Source of the DNA: an uncultured Desulfobacter sp.
GTDB taxonomy: Bacteria > Desulfobacterota > Desulfobacteria > Desulfobacterales > Desulfobacteraceae
Direction of reading: 5' to 3'
DNA length: 64,000 bases
Assembly (NCBI RefSeq): GCF_963666145.1
Contig: NZ_OY762614.1
Location: 2,280,001-2,344,000 of the forward strand
Shown piece after piece: positions 52,715 through 62,886 of this stretch (position 1 is its first letter; each line of letters begins with the position of its first letter). The notes under the pieces were generated by a model that worked only from the letters and a program-made list of their open reading frames with translations, did no database searches and had not been told where the DNA came from. The translations under genes and the position numbers were made by a program.

Positions 52715-53458
52715 CTAATGCACACCGTAACGCTCAAAAATCCCCTTTAAAGTTCCGTCTGCCTTGATCGCTTCAAGACCTGTATTAAACGCATTGATGA
52801 TCTCCTCGTGCCTGGGATTTTCCAATCCGCAGGTAACGTGCAGATCATTACTGGAATAAGGCTTCTGTGTAAATTCGATTTGTGTCAACAGATCAGGCGC
52901 TTTTTTGCTCAAGATACTTTTGGCGACAATTTCATCCTCCAGAGTCAAGTCTACACGTCCGCTGACCAGTTTTTTTATATTTGTAACAAAATCGCTGACC
53001 CCATCACGGGTGAAATTCTTGGCATTCATGAATTCGTCCCCGTAACCGTATTTGAGAATAATCCCGATTTTCTTGCCTGTGAGGCTCTCCATACCTTCGT
53101 ATTCAAAGGAATCATCGGCTTTTTTAATAAATTTGACCTGATTGGAAGCATAGGGCTGGCTGAACATGAGAAAAGAGCTGCGCTCACCCGTATACCATGT
53201 ATCGGGTAAAACATCGATCTTCCCTTTTTTAACCTCATTCACAGCCTTGGCCCAGGGTATGAACTTGTGATCAAAGGTATAGCCCTGGGTGGCAAAGGCC
53301 GCTTTTACGATTTCAATGGCAATGCCCTGGCCGGCGGCGTCGGGATCCAGAAAAGGGGGCCAGGGATCTGCCGCTGACGTAATGTGTTTATCTGCCCCGT
53401 AACAAACACCGGCACCTAAAAAAAGTACAGCAATGACGGACATAATAAATCTTTTCAT
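52715..53458 (-). CDS. Periplasmic solute-binding protein, family 3
   Basis: A 247-residue SBP_bac_3-type protein with a signal peptide (about 1-22, ending CYGAD) and a two-lobed domain beginning ITSAADPWPPF. I chose the ATG at 53456-53458, preceded by AAAAGGAG; an in-frame extension to 53605 lacks support. It has no neighbouring amino-acid permease genes, so it may feed a chemoreceptor or be a stand-alone sensor; the adjacent chemoreceptors fit that idea. Confidence 0.88.
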   Translation of the reverse strand: MKRFIMSVIAVLFLGAGVCYGADKHITSAADPWPPFLDPDAAGQGIAIEIVKAAFATQGYTFDHKFIPWAKAVNEVKKGKIDVLPDTWYTGERSSFLMFSQPYASNQVKFIKKADDSFEYEGMESLTGKKIGIILKYGYGDEFMNAKNFTRDGVSDFVTNIKKLVSGRVDLTLEDEIVAKSILSKKAPDLLTQIEFTQKPYSSNDLHVTCGLENPRHEEIINAFNTGLEAIKADGTLKGIFERYGVH

Positions 53459-53824
53459 ATGTTTTCTCCTTTTGGGATTGCAAGGCGTCCATGCCGTAAT
53501 ATGGGAATAGAGATCGCCTTTTTTTGAATTCATTTGATGAATATAAAAGAATTGAAAAAAAGATAGCATACCTCTCTGAAATAACACAAGAAAAAACCGT
53601 ATCAAGCAAACACGATGAAAACGAAAACCTTAGGCGTTCTATCGCATTGAGCCTTAAGTTAAATCCATTGACACGAAAATGCCAAATACGATATCTTGGA
53701 AGACATCATATAATTTTCATTATCTTGCAGCCGCTGTTTAAATTTTTTGAATTGACGAAATACAACCTCCACCCCGGGGGGTGTAAAAAACGATATGCGG
53801 GACCGTAGATATAAAGGAAATGTC

Positions 53825-55540
53825 ATGAAACAACAGAACCATGGACGGCGCATCAGTATTTTATCCAAAACATCTTTTGCCTGCGGCATAATCATCCTGA
53901 TTCTTCTGACAGCCAACAGTTACCTGGCGATACGCCTCGAATCCGGCCTGGCCGACAGCATGATCAAGGTATTTTCCAGCAATCAGGAAACGGCTTTAAC
54001 AAAAGACACGGCACAGATGAAAACAGCCCTTGAAAACGATATGAAGATCAATCTTGAAATTTGCACGAGTGTAACTCTTGAATTTTTATATAACTTTAAC
54101 CAGGAGCAGCTATTCAAGCTTCTCTCCAGCTATTTGAAACTGGACAGCATTGTCGCCATCAAGGTTCTGGATGCCGATGGACAGCCCTTTGGCGCAGCCT
54201 GGAAAGCACCGGATATCAAAACGGCCGAAGCCCTTCCGGTGGATGCCGGGGTGGACGAAACCCTCTCCGTTGTCCAGGATGCAGTAAAGGACGGCGAAAC
54301 GCTGGGCAGCGTACGGCTCTATTACACAAACGCCCAGATGCAAAATAAGATCAAGGATCATGAGGCGGATACCCAAAACAGCATTCAGGCCTTCAACGCC
54401 TTGGCCCAGAAAAATATCGGAACATCCATCAAAAGCCAGATCGCCATTGCCGCTGTGATCATTATAGCACTGATCCTCACCCTGGTGGTCAGCCTGACAA
54501 TTTTTGTAACCCGGCCCATCAACAGCACCATTGCCATGATACGGGACATTGCCCAGGGAGAGGGGGACCTGACCCGGCGATTGCAAACCACCACCCGGGA
54601 TGAAATCGGAGAACTGGCGGCCTGGTTCAACAAGTTTGTGGAAAACCTCCAGCAATTGATCCGGGAGGTATCGGGAAACGCCACCACGATTGATCAGAGC
54701 TCGACCGCCTTTTTGACCTTGTCGGATAACATGAACTACCAGGTGGCAGGTCTGTCCGAGCGATCAGTCACCCTGGGCCACGCCGCGGAGCATATAAACA
54801 ATGACATTATCTCTGTTACAGCGGCCATGGAGGAAGCATCCACCAATATCAACATGATGGCAACAGCTTCTGAGGAGATGTCATCCACCATCGCCGAAAT
54901 TGCCCAAAACACGGAAAAGGCCAGGCAAATAACGGACAATGCCGTTTCCCAAACCCGACAGAGCTCAAGCGAAGTAAATGAACTTGGAACGGCTGCGGAT
55001 ACCATCGGGAAAGTGGCTGAAACCATTACCGAAATTTCCAACCAGGTCAATCTGTTGGCCCTGAACGCCACCATTGAAGCCGCCAGAGCCGGAGAAGCCG
55101 GCAAGGGATTCGCCGTTGTCGCAAATGAAATCAAGGTATTGGCAGGCCAGACAACCGAAGCCTCCGATGCAATAAGAGAACAGATTCAGAGCATTCAGGC
55201 GTCCAGCACAAAAACAGTTGAAGCCATTTCGAACACGTCCGAAATTGTTGGAGAAATCAATACCATTGTGGCCACCATTGCAACGGCAGTTGATCAACAG
55301 TCAGCAACCACCCGTGAAATTTCAGGGAATATTTCCCAGACCGCCTCCGGAATTACGGCGGTTACCGAGACGGTATCCCAAGGAGCGTCTGCGGTCCAGG
55401 ACATGGTTAAAGACATAACGGATGTCAAGGAAGGCGCGGCCGGAATTTCCACCGCCGGCCATGAGGTCAAAACCAATGCAGAAAACCTTTCAGATCTTGG
55501 AAACCGCCTGGCTGGACTGATGGCAAAGTTTAAGGTATAG
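53825..55540 (+). CDS. Methyl-accepting chemotaxis protein
   Basis: A 571-residue receptor with TM1 (about 17-36), a periplasmic sensing region of about 165 residues (single-Cache-like, with VAIKVLDADGQPFG), TM2 (about 205-228), HAMP and a signalling domain with the hairpin tip NLLALNATIEAARAGEAGKG. No C-terminal methyltransferase-tethering pentapeptide is seen. AAAGGAA precedes ATG 53825. It converges on the next receptor gene with 11 nt between stops. Confidence 0.93.
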   Translation: MKQQNHGRRISILSKTSFACGIIILILLTANSYLAIRLESGLADSMIKVFSSNQETALTKDTAQMKTALENDMKINLEICTSVTLEFLYNFNQEQLFKLLSSYLKLDSIVAIKVLDADGQPFGAAWKAPDIKTAEALPVDAGVDETLSVVQDAVKDGETLGSVRLYYTNAQMQNKIKDHEADTQNSIQAFNALAQKNIGTSIKSQIAIAAVIIIALILTLVVSLTIFVTRPINSTIAMIRDIAQGEGDLTRRLQTTTRDEIGELAAWFNKFVENLQQLIREVSGNATTIDQSSTAFLTLSDNMNYQVAGLSERSVTLGHAAEHINNDIISVTAAMEEASTNINMMATASEEMSSTIAEIAQNTEKARQITDNAVSQTRQSSSEVNELGTAADTIGKVAETITEISNQVNLLALNATIEAARAGEAGKGFAVVANEIKVLAGQTTEASDAIREQIQSIQASSTKTVEAISNTSEIVGEINTIVATIATAVDQQSATTREISGNISQTASGITAVTETVSQGASAVQDMVKDITDVKEGAAGISTAGHEVKTNAENLSDLGNRLAGLMAKFKV

Positions 55541-55551
55541 TCCTCATATGT

Positions 55552-57240
55552 TTAAAATTTAAACCGCCCCACCATGCTGTTCAAATCCGAGGCAATCTGG
55601 GCCAGGCCGTCAGCCCGTTGTTTTACCTGGCGACTCTGGCTTTGGATCTGCAAGGACGAGTTATTGACCTCCTGGATCTGCCCGGTTATGCTCTCTACGC
55701 CTTCAGAACTCTGGGCTACATTATTATTTACATCTTCAATACCGATGGATACCCGACTGATATTGTCTGAAATTTCATGGGTAACCGAAGACTGCTCTTC
55801 CACGGCAGCGGCAATGGTGGTCACGATCTGGTCCACTTGACTGATCACATCCCTGATCTGATCAATGCTTTCAAGGGTGCCTTTCGATGTGTCCTGAATG
55901 TGTCCGATTTTTTCCTTGATATCCATGGAAGCGTCTGCGGTTTGCCCGGCAAGGGTTTTAATCTCATTGGCAACAACTGCAAATCCCTTGCCGGCATCGC
56001 CTGCCCTGGCCGCCTCGATGGTGGCGTTCAGCGACAGCAGGTTCACCTGTTCAGAAATATCTGTGATGGTTTCAACCACCTTGCCAATGGCCTGGGCCGC
56101 CTCTCCCAGTTGCCCCACCCGCTCGGTGGACTCTTCCACCCTGGAGACCGCATTGGCCGAGATGTTACGTCCCTGTTCAGCATTTTTGGCAATTTCGCCC
56201 ACCGTGGCTGTCATCTCTTCTGCCGCACTGGCAATGGTGGCGGTGTTGCTGCTGGATTCCTGGGTGGAATTTGAAATCCGTTCCATATTTTGACTCATGG
56301 CAGCCGCTGCATTCGTAACGGATTCCGAAGTCTGTGTAGCCATTTCAGCGGCTTTTGACAAGGTATGGGAGATGCCGATCAGATCCTGGGATGATTCGGT
56401 AAGCTTGGCCACGCTTTTGAAGATATCCGAAATCATAGCCTGCTGCTTGTCCATAAAATGGTTGAATGCGGCACAAAGCGCACCAATTTCGTTTTTCCCC
56501 ATTTTTCTTAATCTTTTAGTCAGGTCCCCCTCCCCTTCGGAAATGTCAGCAAGCCCTGTCACGACCTCTTTTAAAGGAATGGTCACGCTTCGTCCGATGA
56601 CCAGCATCAAAACGATGCCGAATAAAAGCCCCATGCCCATGGCCCCCAAAACAATCTTAACAGCGAAATTATAAGTATTGGTGGCCTGGTCACGTTCAGT
56701 TTTAGCCTGGGTCAGACTCATTCCCGTCAGCCGATCAAGAAAATCTCTCATGGCTTCGAATTTTTCATTAGCCTCGCCAAGGGAAAGATCAAGGGCGATA
56801 CGCCTGCCCTGCCGGGTATCTGCGATTCTGCCATCCACAATTTTCCTGGACAATGCAGCCCACTCGTCCCTTGTCTTTTCATAATCTGTGAACAGCGCTC
56901 TTTCTTCCGATGTGTCTGCCAGGGCTTTATATTTCTCCCAACGTTCGGTCGCCTGTTCCAGATTTTTTTCGTAGTCATTAACCAAATTCTTAAATATATC
57001 AGACTTTGAATTGGCAAAAATCATGGACCGTTCAGCGACCAGCAGCTGCTGCAAATCCCTGTCCGCTTCGATGAGATAATCAATGCTTGGCAGGCGTTTT
57101 GAAAAGATATCCTCAAGGCGCAGTTCAATCTGGTTGACACTGTACAGACCACAAAATCCAATGGCGGCCATGAACACAATCATGGCAGCAAACCCAACGA
57201 GCAGCCTGGTGCCGATTTTCATATTATTAAACACAGTCAT
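55552..57240 (-). CDS. Methyl-accepting chemotaxis protein, four-helix-bundle type
   Basis: A 562-residue receptor with TM1 (about 11-32), a four-helix-bundle ligand domain (about 35-185), TM2 (about 190-212), HAMP (EGEGDLTKRLRKMGKNEIG) and a signalling domain with NLLSLNATIEAARAGDAGKG. It lies 71 nt after the Cache-domain protein gene on the same strand, so the pair is probably cotranscribed. Ligand unknown. Confidence 0.93.
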   Translation of the reverse strand: MTVFNNMKIGTRLLVGFAAMIVFMAAIGFCGLYSVNQIELRLEDIFSKRLPSIDYLIEADRDLQQLLVAERSMIFANSKSDIFKNLVNDYEKNLEQATERWEKYKALADTSEERALFTDYEKTRDEWAALSRKIVDGRIADTRQGRRIALDLSLGEANEKFEAMRDFLDRLTGMSLTQAKTERDQATNTYNFAVKIVLGAMGMGLLFGIVLMLVIGRSVTIPLKEVVTGLADISEGEGDLTKRLRKMGKNEIGALCAAFNHFMDKQQAMISDIFKSVAKLTESSQDLIGISHTLSKAAEMATQTSESVTNAAAAMSQNMERISNSTQESSSNTATIASAAEEMTATVGEIAKNAEQGRNISANAVSRVEESTERVGQLGEAAQAIGKVVETITDISEQVNLLSLNATIEAARAGDAGKGFAVVANEIKTLAGQTADASMDIKEKIGHIQDTSKGTLESIDQIRDVISQVDQIVTTIAAAVEEQSSVTHEISDNISRVSIGIEDVNNNVAQSSEGVESITGQIQEVNNSSLQIQSQSRQVKQRADGLAQIASDLNSMVGRFKF

Positions 57241-57311
57241 TGTGTCGTCCCCATTTTTTTATAAATAAACCAAAACCCCTGGGTATTGATCGATCAGGTC
57301 GGCCATAACGG

Positions 57312-57872
57312 TTATTGAATCTGATCCACATCAATGCCAAAGGTGATGGCTCCGATAACGGTATCGCCGTCAAGAACCGGTACCGATACCTGGACCAGGT
57401 AGGTCTGGGCACTGTCGTCAAACTCCACTTCGTCAACAAACACCGCGCCTTTACCATTGTTGAAGGATTTTTGAAATTTGGCCTCATCCCCCTGCCAGAA
57501 GTCTGACGTTTTATCGGTCATGGCCACGTTGGCACCCTGATTGTCCATCACAAAAATTTCAGCATAAAACCCCTCGGAATCCTGAATGGCCCTCAAATGT
57601 TGACCGCATTCGGACTCCATGATGGCCTTCATATAATCGGCTATCCCTGCGGTATTTTTCCATTCGGCATCTTTGGCCTTAATCTGATCAAGGCTCTTTG
57701 CCTTGGCATTTTCTTCTTTAACGGCCTTGACAATCACAGGATCTTTCCCAAACTCGACCAGTATTGAATTGGCAAGGTCAAAGACTTTCTTGGAGGCCTG
57801 TTCAGCATTTGACGGAACCTGGGTTAGAATTAAGGCAAAACCGATGACCAATGAAATGAGTACTTGTTTCAT
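57312..57872 (-). CDS. Secreted stand-alone Cache-domain protein
   Basis: A 186-residue protein with a signal peptide (about 1-23) and a single Cache/PDC-like domain: AEIFVMDNQGANVAMTDKTSDFWQGDE, then a strand pair ending VSVPVLDGDTVIGAITFGID. It has no membrane anchor or signalling domain. AAGGAG precedes the ATG at 57872. Upstream of a chemoreceptor in the same orientation, it may act as a periplasmic ligand-binding subunit for it; this is inference. Confidence 0.8.
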   Translation of the reverse strand: MKQVLISLVIGFALILTQVPSNAEQASKKVFDLANSILVEFGKDPVIVKAVKEENAKAKSLDQIKAKDAEWKNTAGIADYMKAIMESECGQHLRAIQDSEGFYAEIFVMDNQGANVAMTDKTSDFWQGDEAKFQKSFNNGKGAVFVDEVEFDDSAQTYLVQVSVPVLDGDTVIGAITFGIDVDQIQ

Positions 57873-58250
57873 GATGCGCTCCTTGAATCAAATAAATTAA
57901 ATTTGTCCCACTTCAGAAATGGCGAATAATTGCGTTGATGAAATTCGCCGATTTCAGCGGGTTAGAATTTTAAATCGGATCGTAATATCATCGGCCTACT
58001 TGCCTGGCCGAGGTCTAAGGGTTAGTTGAAACTGTTGATTCAGGATAACGTCAACATATTTAAAAATCAATAAAAACCATCTGCTTCACACGGGAATCGG
58101 CGTAAACCCAGATGCGACGACGATTCCCGGAACCCAAAAAAATTGCATTATTTTGTCGATGACGTTAGGATGGCCGCCAACATGGAGACATGCGACCCTG
58201 TTTTTTAAATTCAATGCATTGATAATATAAGAAAAAGGAGCACGCAAAAC
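57873..58250. other. Divergent gap with inverted repeat
   Basis: 378 bp between divergent genes. CGGGAATCG (58091-58099) is repeated inverted at 58121-58129 with a 21-nt loop. No sigma-54 or sigma-28 match was found. The last bases hold the AAAAAGGAG site of the next gene. Confidence 0.4.
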
Positions 58251-59165
58251 ATGACCGTCTTTCAACCCGCGTATATTAAAACCAAAGAGAAAGGACAGCT
58301 CCGGGAAAAAATAAGTCAGGCGCGGCAGCTGTTAAAATCCTGTGAAATTTGCCCCAGGGCCTGTAAGGTAGACCGCTTTTCCGGAGAACTGGGGGAATGT
58401 GCCACCGGCGACGAAGCGATGGTGGCCAGTTTCAACCCCCATTTTGGAGAAGAACCGCCATTGGTCGGGGCGTTTGGTTCCGGCACCATTTTTTTCTCCC
58501 ACTGCAACCTGAAGTGTAATTTCTGCCAGAACTACGATATCAGCCACAACGGAGACGGAGATGAGTGCGGTCTCGGACAGTTGGCCGGCATGATGCTGAT
58601 CCTGCAAAATAACGGCTGCCATAACATTAATCTGGTGACGCCCACCCATGTGGTGCCCCAGATTTTGTCTGCCCTGGATATGGCCATTGACGGTGGATTA
58701 CGAATTCCCCTGGTATACAACTCCAGCGGATACGACAAGGTGGAGACCTTGAAGCTGCTGGAAGGGATCGTCGATATTTATATGCCGGATTTTAAATTCT
58801 GGGATCCGGCGGTTGCCCAACAGACCTGCAATGCCCCGGATTACCCTGAGGTGGCCCAAAAAGCGGTTAGCGAAATGTATCGACAGGTGGGGGATCTCCA
58901 GGTTGACGAAAATGGTATTGCCACCCGGGGACTGGTGCTCCGGCACCTGGTTATGCCTGGCGGGATGGCCGGGACCCAAGCGGTAATGTCATTTATTGCC
59001 GACCATATTTCAAAAAACACCTATGTGAACCTCATGGATCAATATCGGCCCTGTGGAAAGGCTCACGAGGTAAAGGGATTGGAAACGCCTGTCTCTGAAA
59101 CCGAATTCAACCAGGCGGTCCAGGAGGCAAAGGAGGCCGGGATCAGCCGGTTTGCTGCGCTGTAG
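58251..59165 (+). CDS. PflX-like radical SAM protein
   Basis: A 304-residue radical SAM protein of the PflX group (relatives of pyruvate formate-lyase activase) whose target is not established. An N-terminal cysteine motif CEICPRACKVDR (31-42) with GECATG precedes the cluster motif CNLKCNFC (Cys85, 89, 92). Further core text is IYMPDFKFWD and LRHLVMPGG. ATG 58251 has AAAAAGGAG. The gene stands alone, converging on the xanthine dehydrogenase operon. Confidence 0.85.
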   Translation: MTVFQPAYIKTKEKGQLREKISQARQLLKSCEICPRACKVDRFSGELGECATGDEAMVASFNPHFGEEPPLVGAFGSGTIFFSHCNLKCNFCQNYDISHNGDGDECGLGQLAGMMLILQNNGCHNINLVTPTHVVPQILSALDMAIDGGLRIPLVYNSSGYDKVETLKLLEGIVDIYMPDFKFWDPAVAQQTCNAPDYPEVAQKAVSEMYRQVGDLQVDENGIATRGLVLRHLVMPGGMAGTQAVMSFIADHISKNTYVNLMDQYRPCGKAHEVKGLETPVSETEFNQAVQEAKEAGISRFAAL

Positions 59166-59194
59166 GTATTGGTAAACGCTATTTAACACAATTA

Positions 59195-61453
59195 TTAGGG
59201 GATGCGAATTTCTCCAAACAAACGCTCGGGAGTCATGGGGGCACAATAAAAGGGCTTCTGGCTCCCGGCGGCCATCCGTATGGCAAAAAAAGCCCCGATG
59301 CCGTACATGAAAGGCGGCTCGCCCACGGCTTTGGAGCCTTTAACGGCTTTATCGTTATGGTCATCTTCCAAAAATGTTACCTGCATGTCCACGGGCACCG
59401 AAGAGATATCCGGCATTTTATAGGTTCCCGCCGTGGCCGTAAGGGGTTTGCCCGTCTCTGCATAACGCATCTCTTCCATGGTCATCCAGCCGATGCCCTG
59501 GCCCATGCCGCCCTCAACCTGACCCAAATCAATGAGGGGATTAATGGATCGTCCGAGATCGTGCATCACATAAACCGTTTCTATGTTGTAGGTGCCCAGT
59601 AAGCGGTCCACTTCAGCCTCAAAATAGGCTGTTCCGTAGGTATGATAGGCAAAAGGACGTCCCTTTTCCACAGTGAGATCAAAGTAGAGATCCGGCGTCG
59701 TATAGTGGGCTTCGGCGCTCAGTTGCACCCGTGACCGATAGGCCTGGATTACCAGATCCTGCCAGGCGATTTCACATCGTTTGCCTTTTTTATGTAACCC
59801 ACCTTTTTCCAGTGAAAAATCCCCGGCGGCACATTGATATTCATGGGCCTTGAATTTAAAGAGACGCGCTTTTATCATCTCACAGGCCATCAGGGCGGCT
59901 GCGCCGTTTAAGTCGGTGCCGCTGCTGGCGGCGGTGGGGCTGGTGTTGGAAACCCGGGTGGTATTGGTGGATTCGAGCTTAACCATGACGGAATCAATCC
60001 CCAGGCTGTCGGCCACTATTTCGCGGATTTTATGGTTCACCCCCTGCCCCATCTCCACAGCACCCGTGCTGACGCCTACGCTACCGTCCGTATAAATGTG
60101 GACATGGGCCCGGGCCTGGTTTAAAAACTGGGTGGTAAAACTGATGCCGAAACATACGGGCATGAGGGCATACCCTCTGCCGTAGCGGGAAACGTTACCG
60201 GAGGATTTCTCCGCGCTTCGTGCATCGTCAATGGCACGCATCCGATTCGGCAGATCATAATGGGCATATGCCTTGTCCCAACAGCACCGGGCCCGGGCAT
60301 TTTCCGCCGCCATCCCATAGGCAAAGCAGTCTCCGGTTTTAAGCAGATTTTTTTGCTGCAGGGTTTCAACGCTGATTCCGCTGATCCGTGAGGCCTCACG
60401 GATGGCGGCTTCAAAGACGAACATGGCCTGGGGGCCGCCGAAGCCCCTGAAAGCGGTATTCGGCGGTATGTTCGTCCGGCAGGCCGCTGCCGTGGCATGT
60501 ACGTTGGGGACGTAATAAGATCCGGTGGCGTGGAAGAGGGTTCGTTCCAAAACGGAGGTGGACAAATCAGCGGCGGCCCCGGCATTCTGATAATAGAAGA
60601 CCTTGAAGGCCAAAAATTTTCCGTCCTCATCCATGGCCAGGGTAAAATCCGAGGTGTACGGATGCCGCTTGCCCGTGGCCCGCATATCCTCGGAACGCCT
60701 TAACACCATACGGCATGGGACGCCTGATTTCTGCGCCCCCAGGGCGACAAAACAGGCCCAGGTATTGGCCTGGCTCTCCTTACCCCCAAAGGCGCCGCCC
60801 AGCCGCCGGACATCCACTTCAACCCGGTTCATGGTCAATCCGCACACCCGGGCAACACATCGCTGCACCGACGTGGGTGCCTGGGTGGCCGACGCAAGAT
60901 GAAGATGGCCCTGCTCCAGGGGTGTGGCAATGGCGGCCTGGCCCTCCAGATAAAAGTGCTCCTGGGCGCCTGAGTCGGCCCGACCTTTGGCCACATGGGC
61001 GGCAGAAGAAATAGCCTCGTCCGCATTCCCCAGGGTAAAGGTTCGCACCGGGGCAATCAATTCATTGCGGTCGTAAGCCTCCCGGGGCTCCAGCACAGGA
61101 ATTTCTTCGGCGATCTCAATTTTAATAAGCCCCACCGCCTTTCGGGCGGCCTCTTCGGTCAAGGCATACACCGCGACCACAGGCATTCCCACAAAGACGA
61201 CCTCATCCTCGGCCAAAAGTTTTTCGTCCTGGATGATGCCGCCGATCTGATTTTCTCCGGGAATGTCTTTTGCGGTAAGAATGAACGCCACGCCCGGCGT
61301 TTTTAAGGCAGCGGACATATCCAAATGCCGAATTTTTCCCCGGGCAAGGGGAGAAAAAAAGACAGCACAATGCAATCCTCGGACAGGAAACTCCCTGTCA
61401 TCCACATAGCGGGTAAGCCCCATGATATGGCCGCGAGTATCGGGATTGCTCAT
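59195..61453 (-). CDS. Xanthine dehydrogenase-type molybdenum subunit
   Basis: The catalytic subunit binding molybdopterin. The 752 residues have an N-terminal ald/xan domain (GLTRYVDDREFPVRGLHCAVFFSPLARGKI) and molybdenum-cofactor domains with GGAFGGKE, PPNTAFRGFGGPQ, TGAVEMGQG and, near the C-terminus, VGEPPFMYGIGAFFAI, where the glutamate matches the family's catalytic base. Next to guanine deaminase, xanthine is the likely substrate. It overlaps the small-subunit gene by 4 nt and has GGGAG before its ATG. Confidence 0.9.
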   Translation of the reverse strand: MSNPDTRGHIMGLTRYVDDREFPVRGLHCAVFFSPLARGKIRHLDMSAALKTPGVAFILTAKDIPGENQIGGIIQDEKLLAEDEVVFVGMPVVAVYALTEEAARKAVGLIKIEIAEEIPVLEPREAYDRNELIAPVRTFTLGNADEAISSAAHVAKGRADSGAQEHFYLEGQAAIATPLEQGHLHLASATQAPTSVQRCVARVCGLTMNRVEVDVRRLGGAFGGKESQANTWACFVALGAQKSGVPCRMVLRRSEDMRATGKRHPYTSDFTLAMDEDGKFLAFKVFYYQNAGAAADLSTSVLERTLFHATGSYYVPNVHATAAACRTNIPPNTAFRGFGGPQAMFVFEAAIREASRISGISVETLQQKNLLKTGDCFAYGMAAENARARCCWDKAYAHYDLPNRMRAIDDARSAEKSSGNVSRYGRGYALMPVCFGISFTTQFLNQARAHVHIYTDGSVGVSTGAVEMGQGVNHKIREIVADSLGIDSVMVKLESTNTTRVSNTSPTAASSGTDLNGAAALMACEMIKARLFKFKAHEYQCAAGDFSLEKGGLHKKGKRCEIAWQDLVIQAYRSRVQLSAEAHYTTPDLYFDLTVEKGRPFAYHTYGTAYFEAEVDRLLGTYNIETVYVMHDLGRSINPLIDLGQVEGGMGQGIGWMTMEEMRYAETGKPLTATAGTYKMPDISSVPVDMQVTFLEDDHNDKAVKGSKAVGEPPFMYGIGAFFAIRMAAGSQKPFYCAPMTPERLFGEIRIP

Positions 61454-62886
61454 AGAACTCCCGCCTTTACAAAATCATCGTAGGAACAGACATCCGGGAA
61501 ACAATGCAGATAATGATCCACCATAAGCGCCCGGGCCAACCGCCTTTTATATTCGGCACTTCCCCGGACATCGTCTATGGGAGCAATCTCTTTTTGAACC
61601 ACTTCAAGAGAACCCCAAAAAGTTTCCATGGTCAGAGGTTTTCCCCTGAGCCAAGCGATGGTCCGGCGGGCCGTAAAGGGGACGGGCGCCACACCGCCCA
61701 GAGCCAAGCCGACAGAGGTAAACCGTCCGTTATCCACCGAAAATACCGCCGCAGCGTTGCAGCTGGCGATATCCAAACGTTTGCGCTTACTCACCTTGGC
61801 GTAATGCCATAATTGGACCTCGTTTTGTGCTGTCACCCAAAAGGATTCCACAAGCTCATCGTCCTTTAGATCCAGCTCTTTATACCCCAGAAAAAACCGC
61901 CTCAAGGGGAACCTGCGCCGGGTGCCTTTTGACGAAACCAGTTGGATTTGGGCATTCAGGGCAAGCAGCAGAACGGCACAATCCGCAATGGGTGAGGCGT
62001 TGACGATATTTCCCCCCAGGGTGGCCCGATGCCGTAAAATCGGGGAGGCTACGACCAGCAGCTTGTCATGCCATCCGGGAAATTGATCGTTTAAATGGGG
62101 ATCATGCTGCAACTGTGCCATGGTGGCCGTTGCAGGGATTTTTATCATCCCATCCGTTACCCGAATCGGCTCGGATTCGGGGACCAGGAACCGGGGCTCC
62201 GAGTTATTCAGTACGTCTCCTTGCTGCACATACAGGTCGGTGCCGCCTACAATTAAAGGGCGAGTTCTGTCGAATCGTCCAAGATAGACCTCTTGTGAAT
62301 CGGTTGGGAACTTTTTTTGCAGTGTCGTTAATCTTCGCGGAATATCCGAAAAATATCCGGGAATCAAGTCCAGCGCAATCAACTCCTGAATTGAAGGCAC
62401 TTTTCCCAACAAGGGATCAATGGTCTCTGCCACAGCCCGACGAATGGAATGGTAGCCGGTACACCGGCACAGATTACCATCCAGGGCATCCACAGCACCC
62501 TGAAGGGTAACAATCCAGCCAGCCAGAAGATAACCGGTGAAAGCCATGATGAATCCAGGGGTGCAGAATCCGCATTGGGTTGCCCCCTGATTGACAAAGG
62601 CTCGCTGAAGCCGGTTGGGCCGTTCTTTCTGAAGGCCTTCTATGGTCACAAGATGGGTAAGATTGAGCTGGCCCACCGGCATGAGACAGGACGGCATGGC
62701 CCTGTAGGCAACCTGGGGAATCCGGCCGAGTATCACCGTACAGGCGCCACACTCCCCTTCCCGGCACCCCTCTTTTGTGCCGTACAGTCCCAGATCTTTT
62801 CTCAAAAGGTCCAGAACCGTTCGGCCCGGAGACAAGGAAAGTTCCATCTCTCTATCATTTAAAATAAACCGGCAGATTTTTTTCAT
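61450..62886 (-). CDS. Xanthine dehydrogenase FeS/FAD subunit
   Basis: A 478-residue XdhA-type subunit joining two redox modules. The first [2Fe-2S] cluster motif is CREGECGACT (about 41-50), the second CGFC and CRCTG (about 107-150). The FAD domain from about 195 has VGGTDLYV and GGNIVNASPIADC. It passes electrons from the molybdenum subunit to NAD or another acceptor. It overlaps genes on both sides by 4 nt. Confidence 0.92.
   Translation of the reverse strand: MKKICRFILNDREMELSLSPGRTVLDLLRKDLGLYGTKEGCREGECGACTVILGRIPQVAYRAMPSCLMPVGQLNLTHLVTIEGLQKERPNRLQRAFVNQGATQCGFCTPGFIMAFTGYLLAGWIVTLQGAVDALDGNLCRCTGYHSIRRAVAETIDPLLGKVPSIQELIALDLIPGYFSDIPRRLTTLQKKFPTDSQEVYLGRFDRTRPLIVGGTDLYVQQGDVLNNSEPRFLVPESEPIRVTDGMIKIPATATMAQLQHDPHLNDQFPGWHDKLLVVASPILRHRATLGGNIVNASPIADCAVLLLALNAQIQLVSSKGTRRRFPLRRFFLGYKELDLKDDELVESFWVTAQNEVQLWHYAKVSKRKRLDIASCNAAAVFSVDNGRFTSVGLALGGVAPVPFTARRTIAWLRGKPLTMETFWGSLEVVQKEIAPIDDVRGSAEYKRRLARALMVDHYLHCFPDVCSYDDFVKAGVL

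Noticed and set aside
53459..53605. 49-residue N-terminal extension of the solute-binding protein
   Set aside because: The signal peptide starts at the ATG at 53458, preceded by AAAAGGAG.
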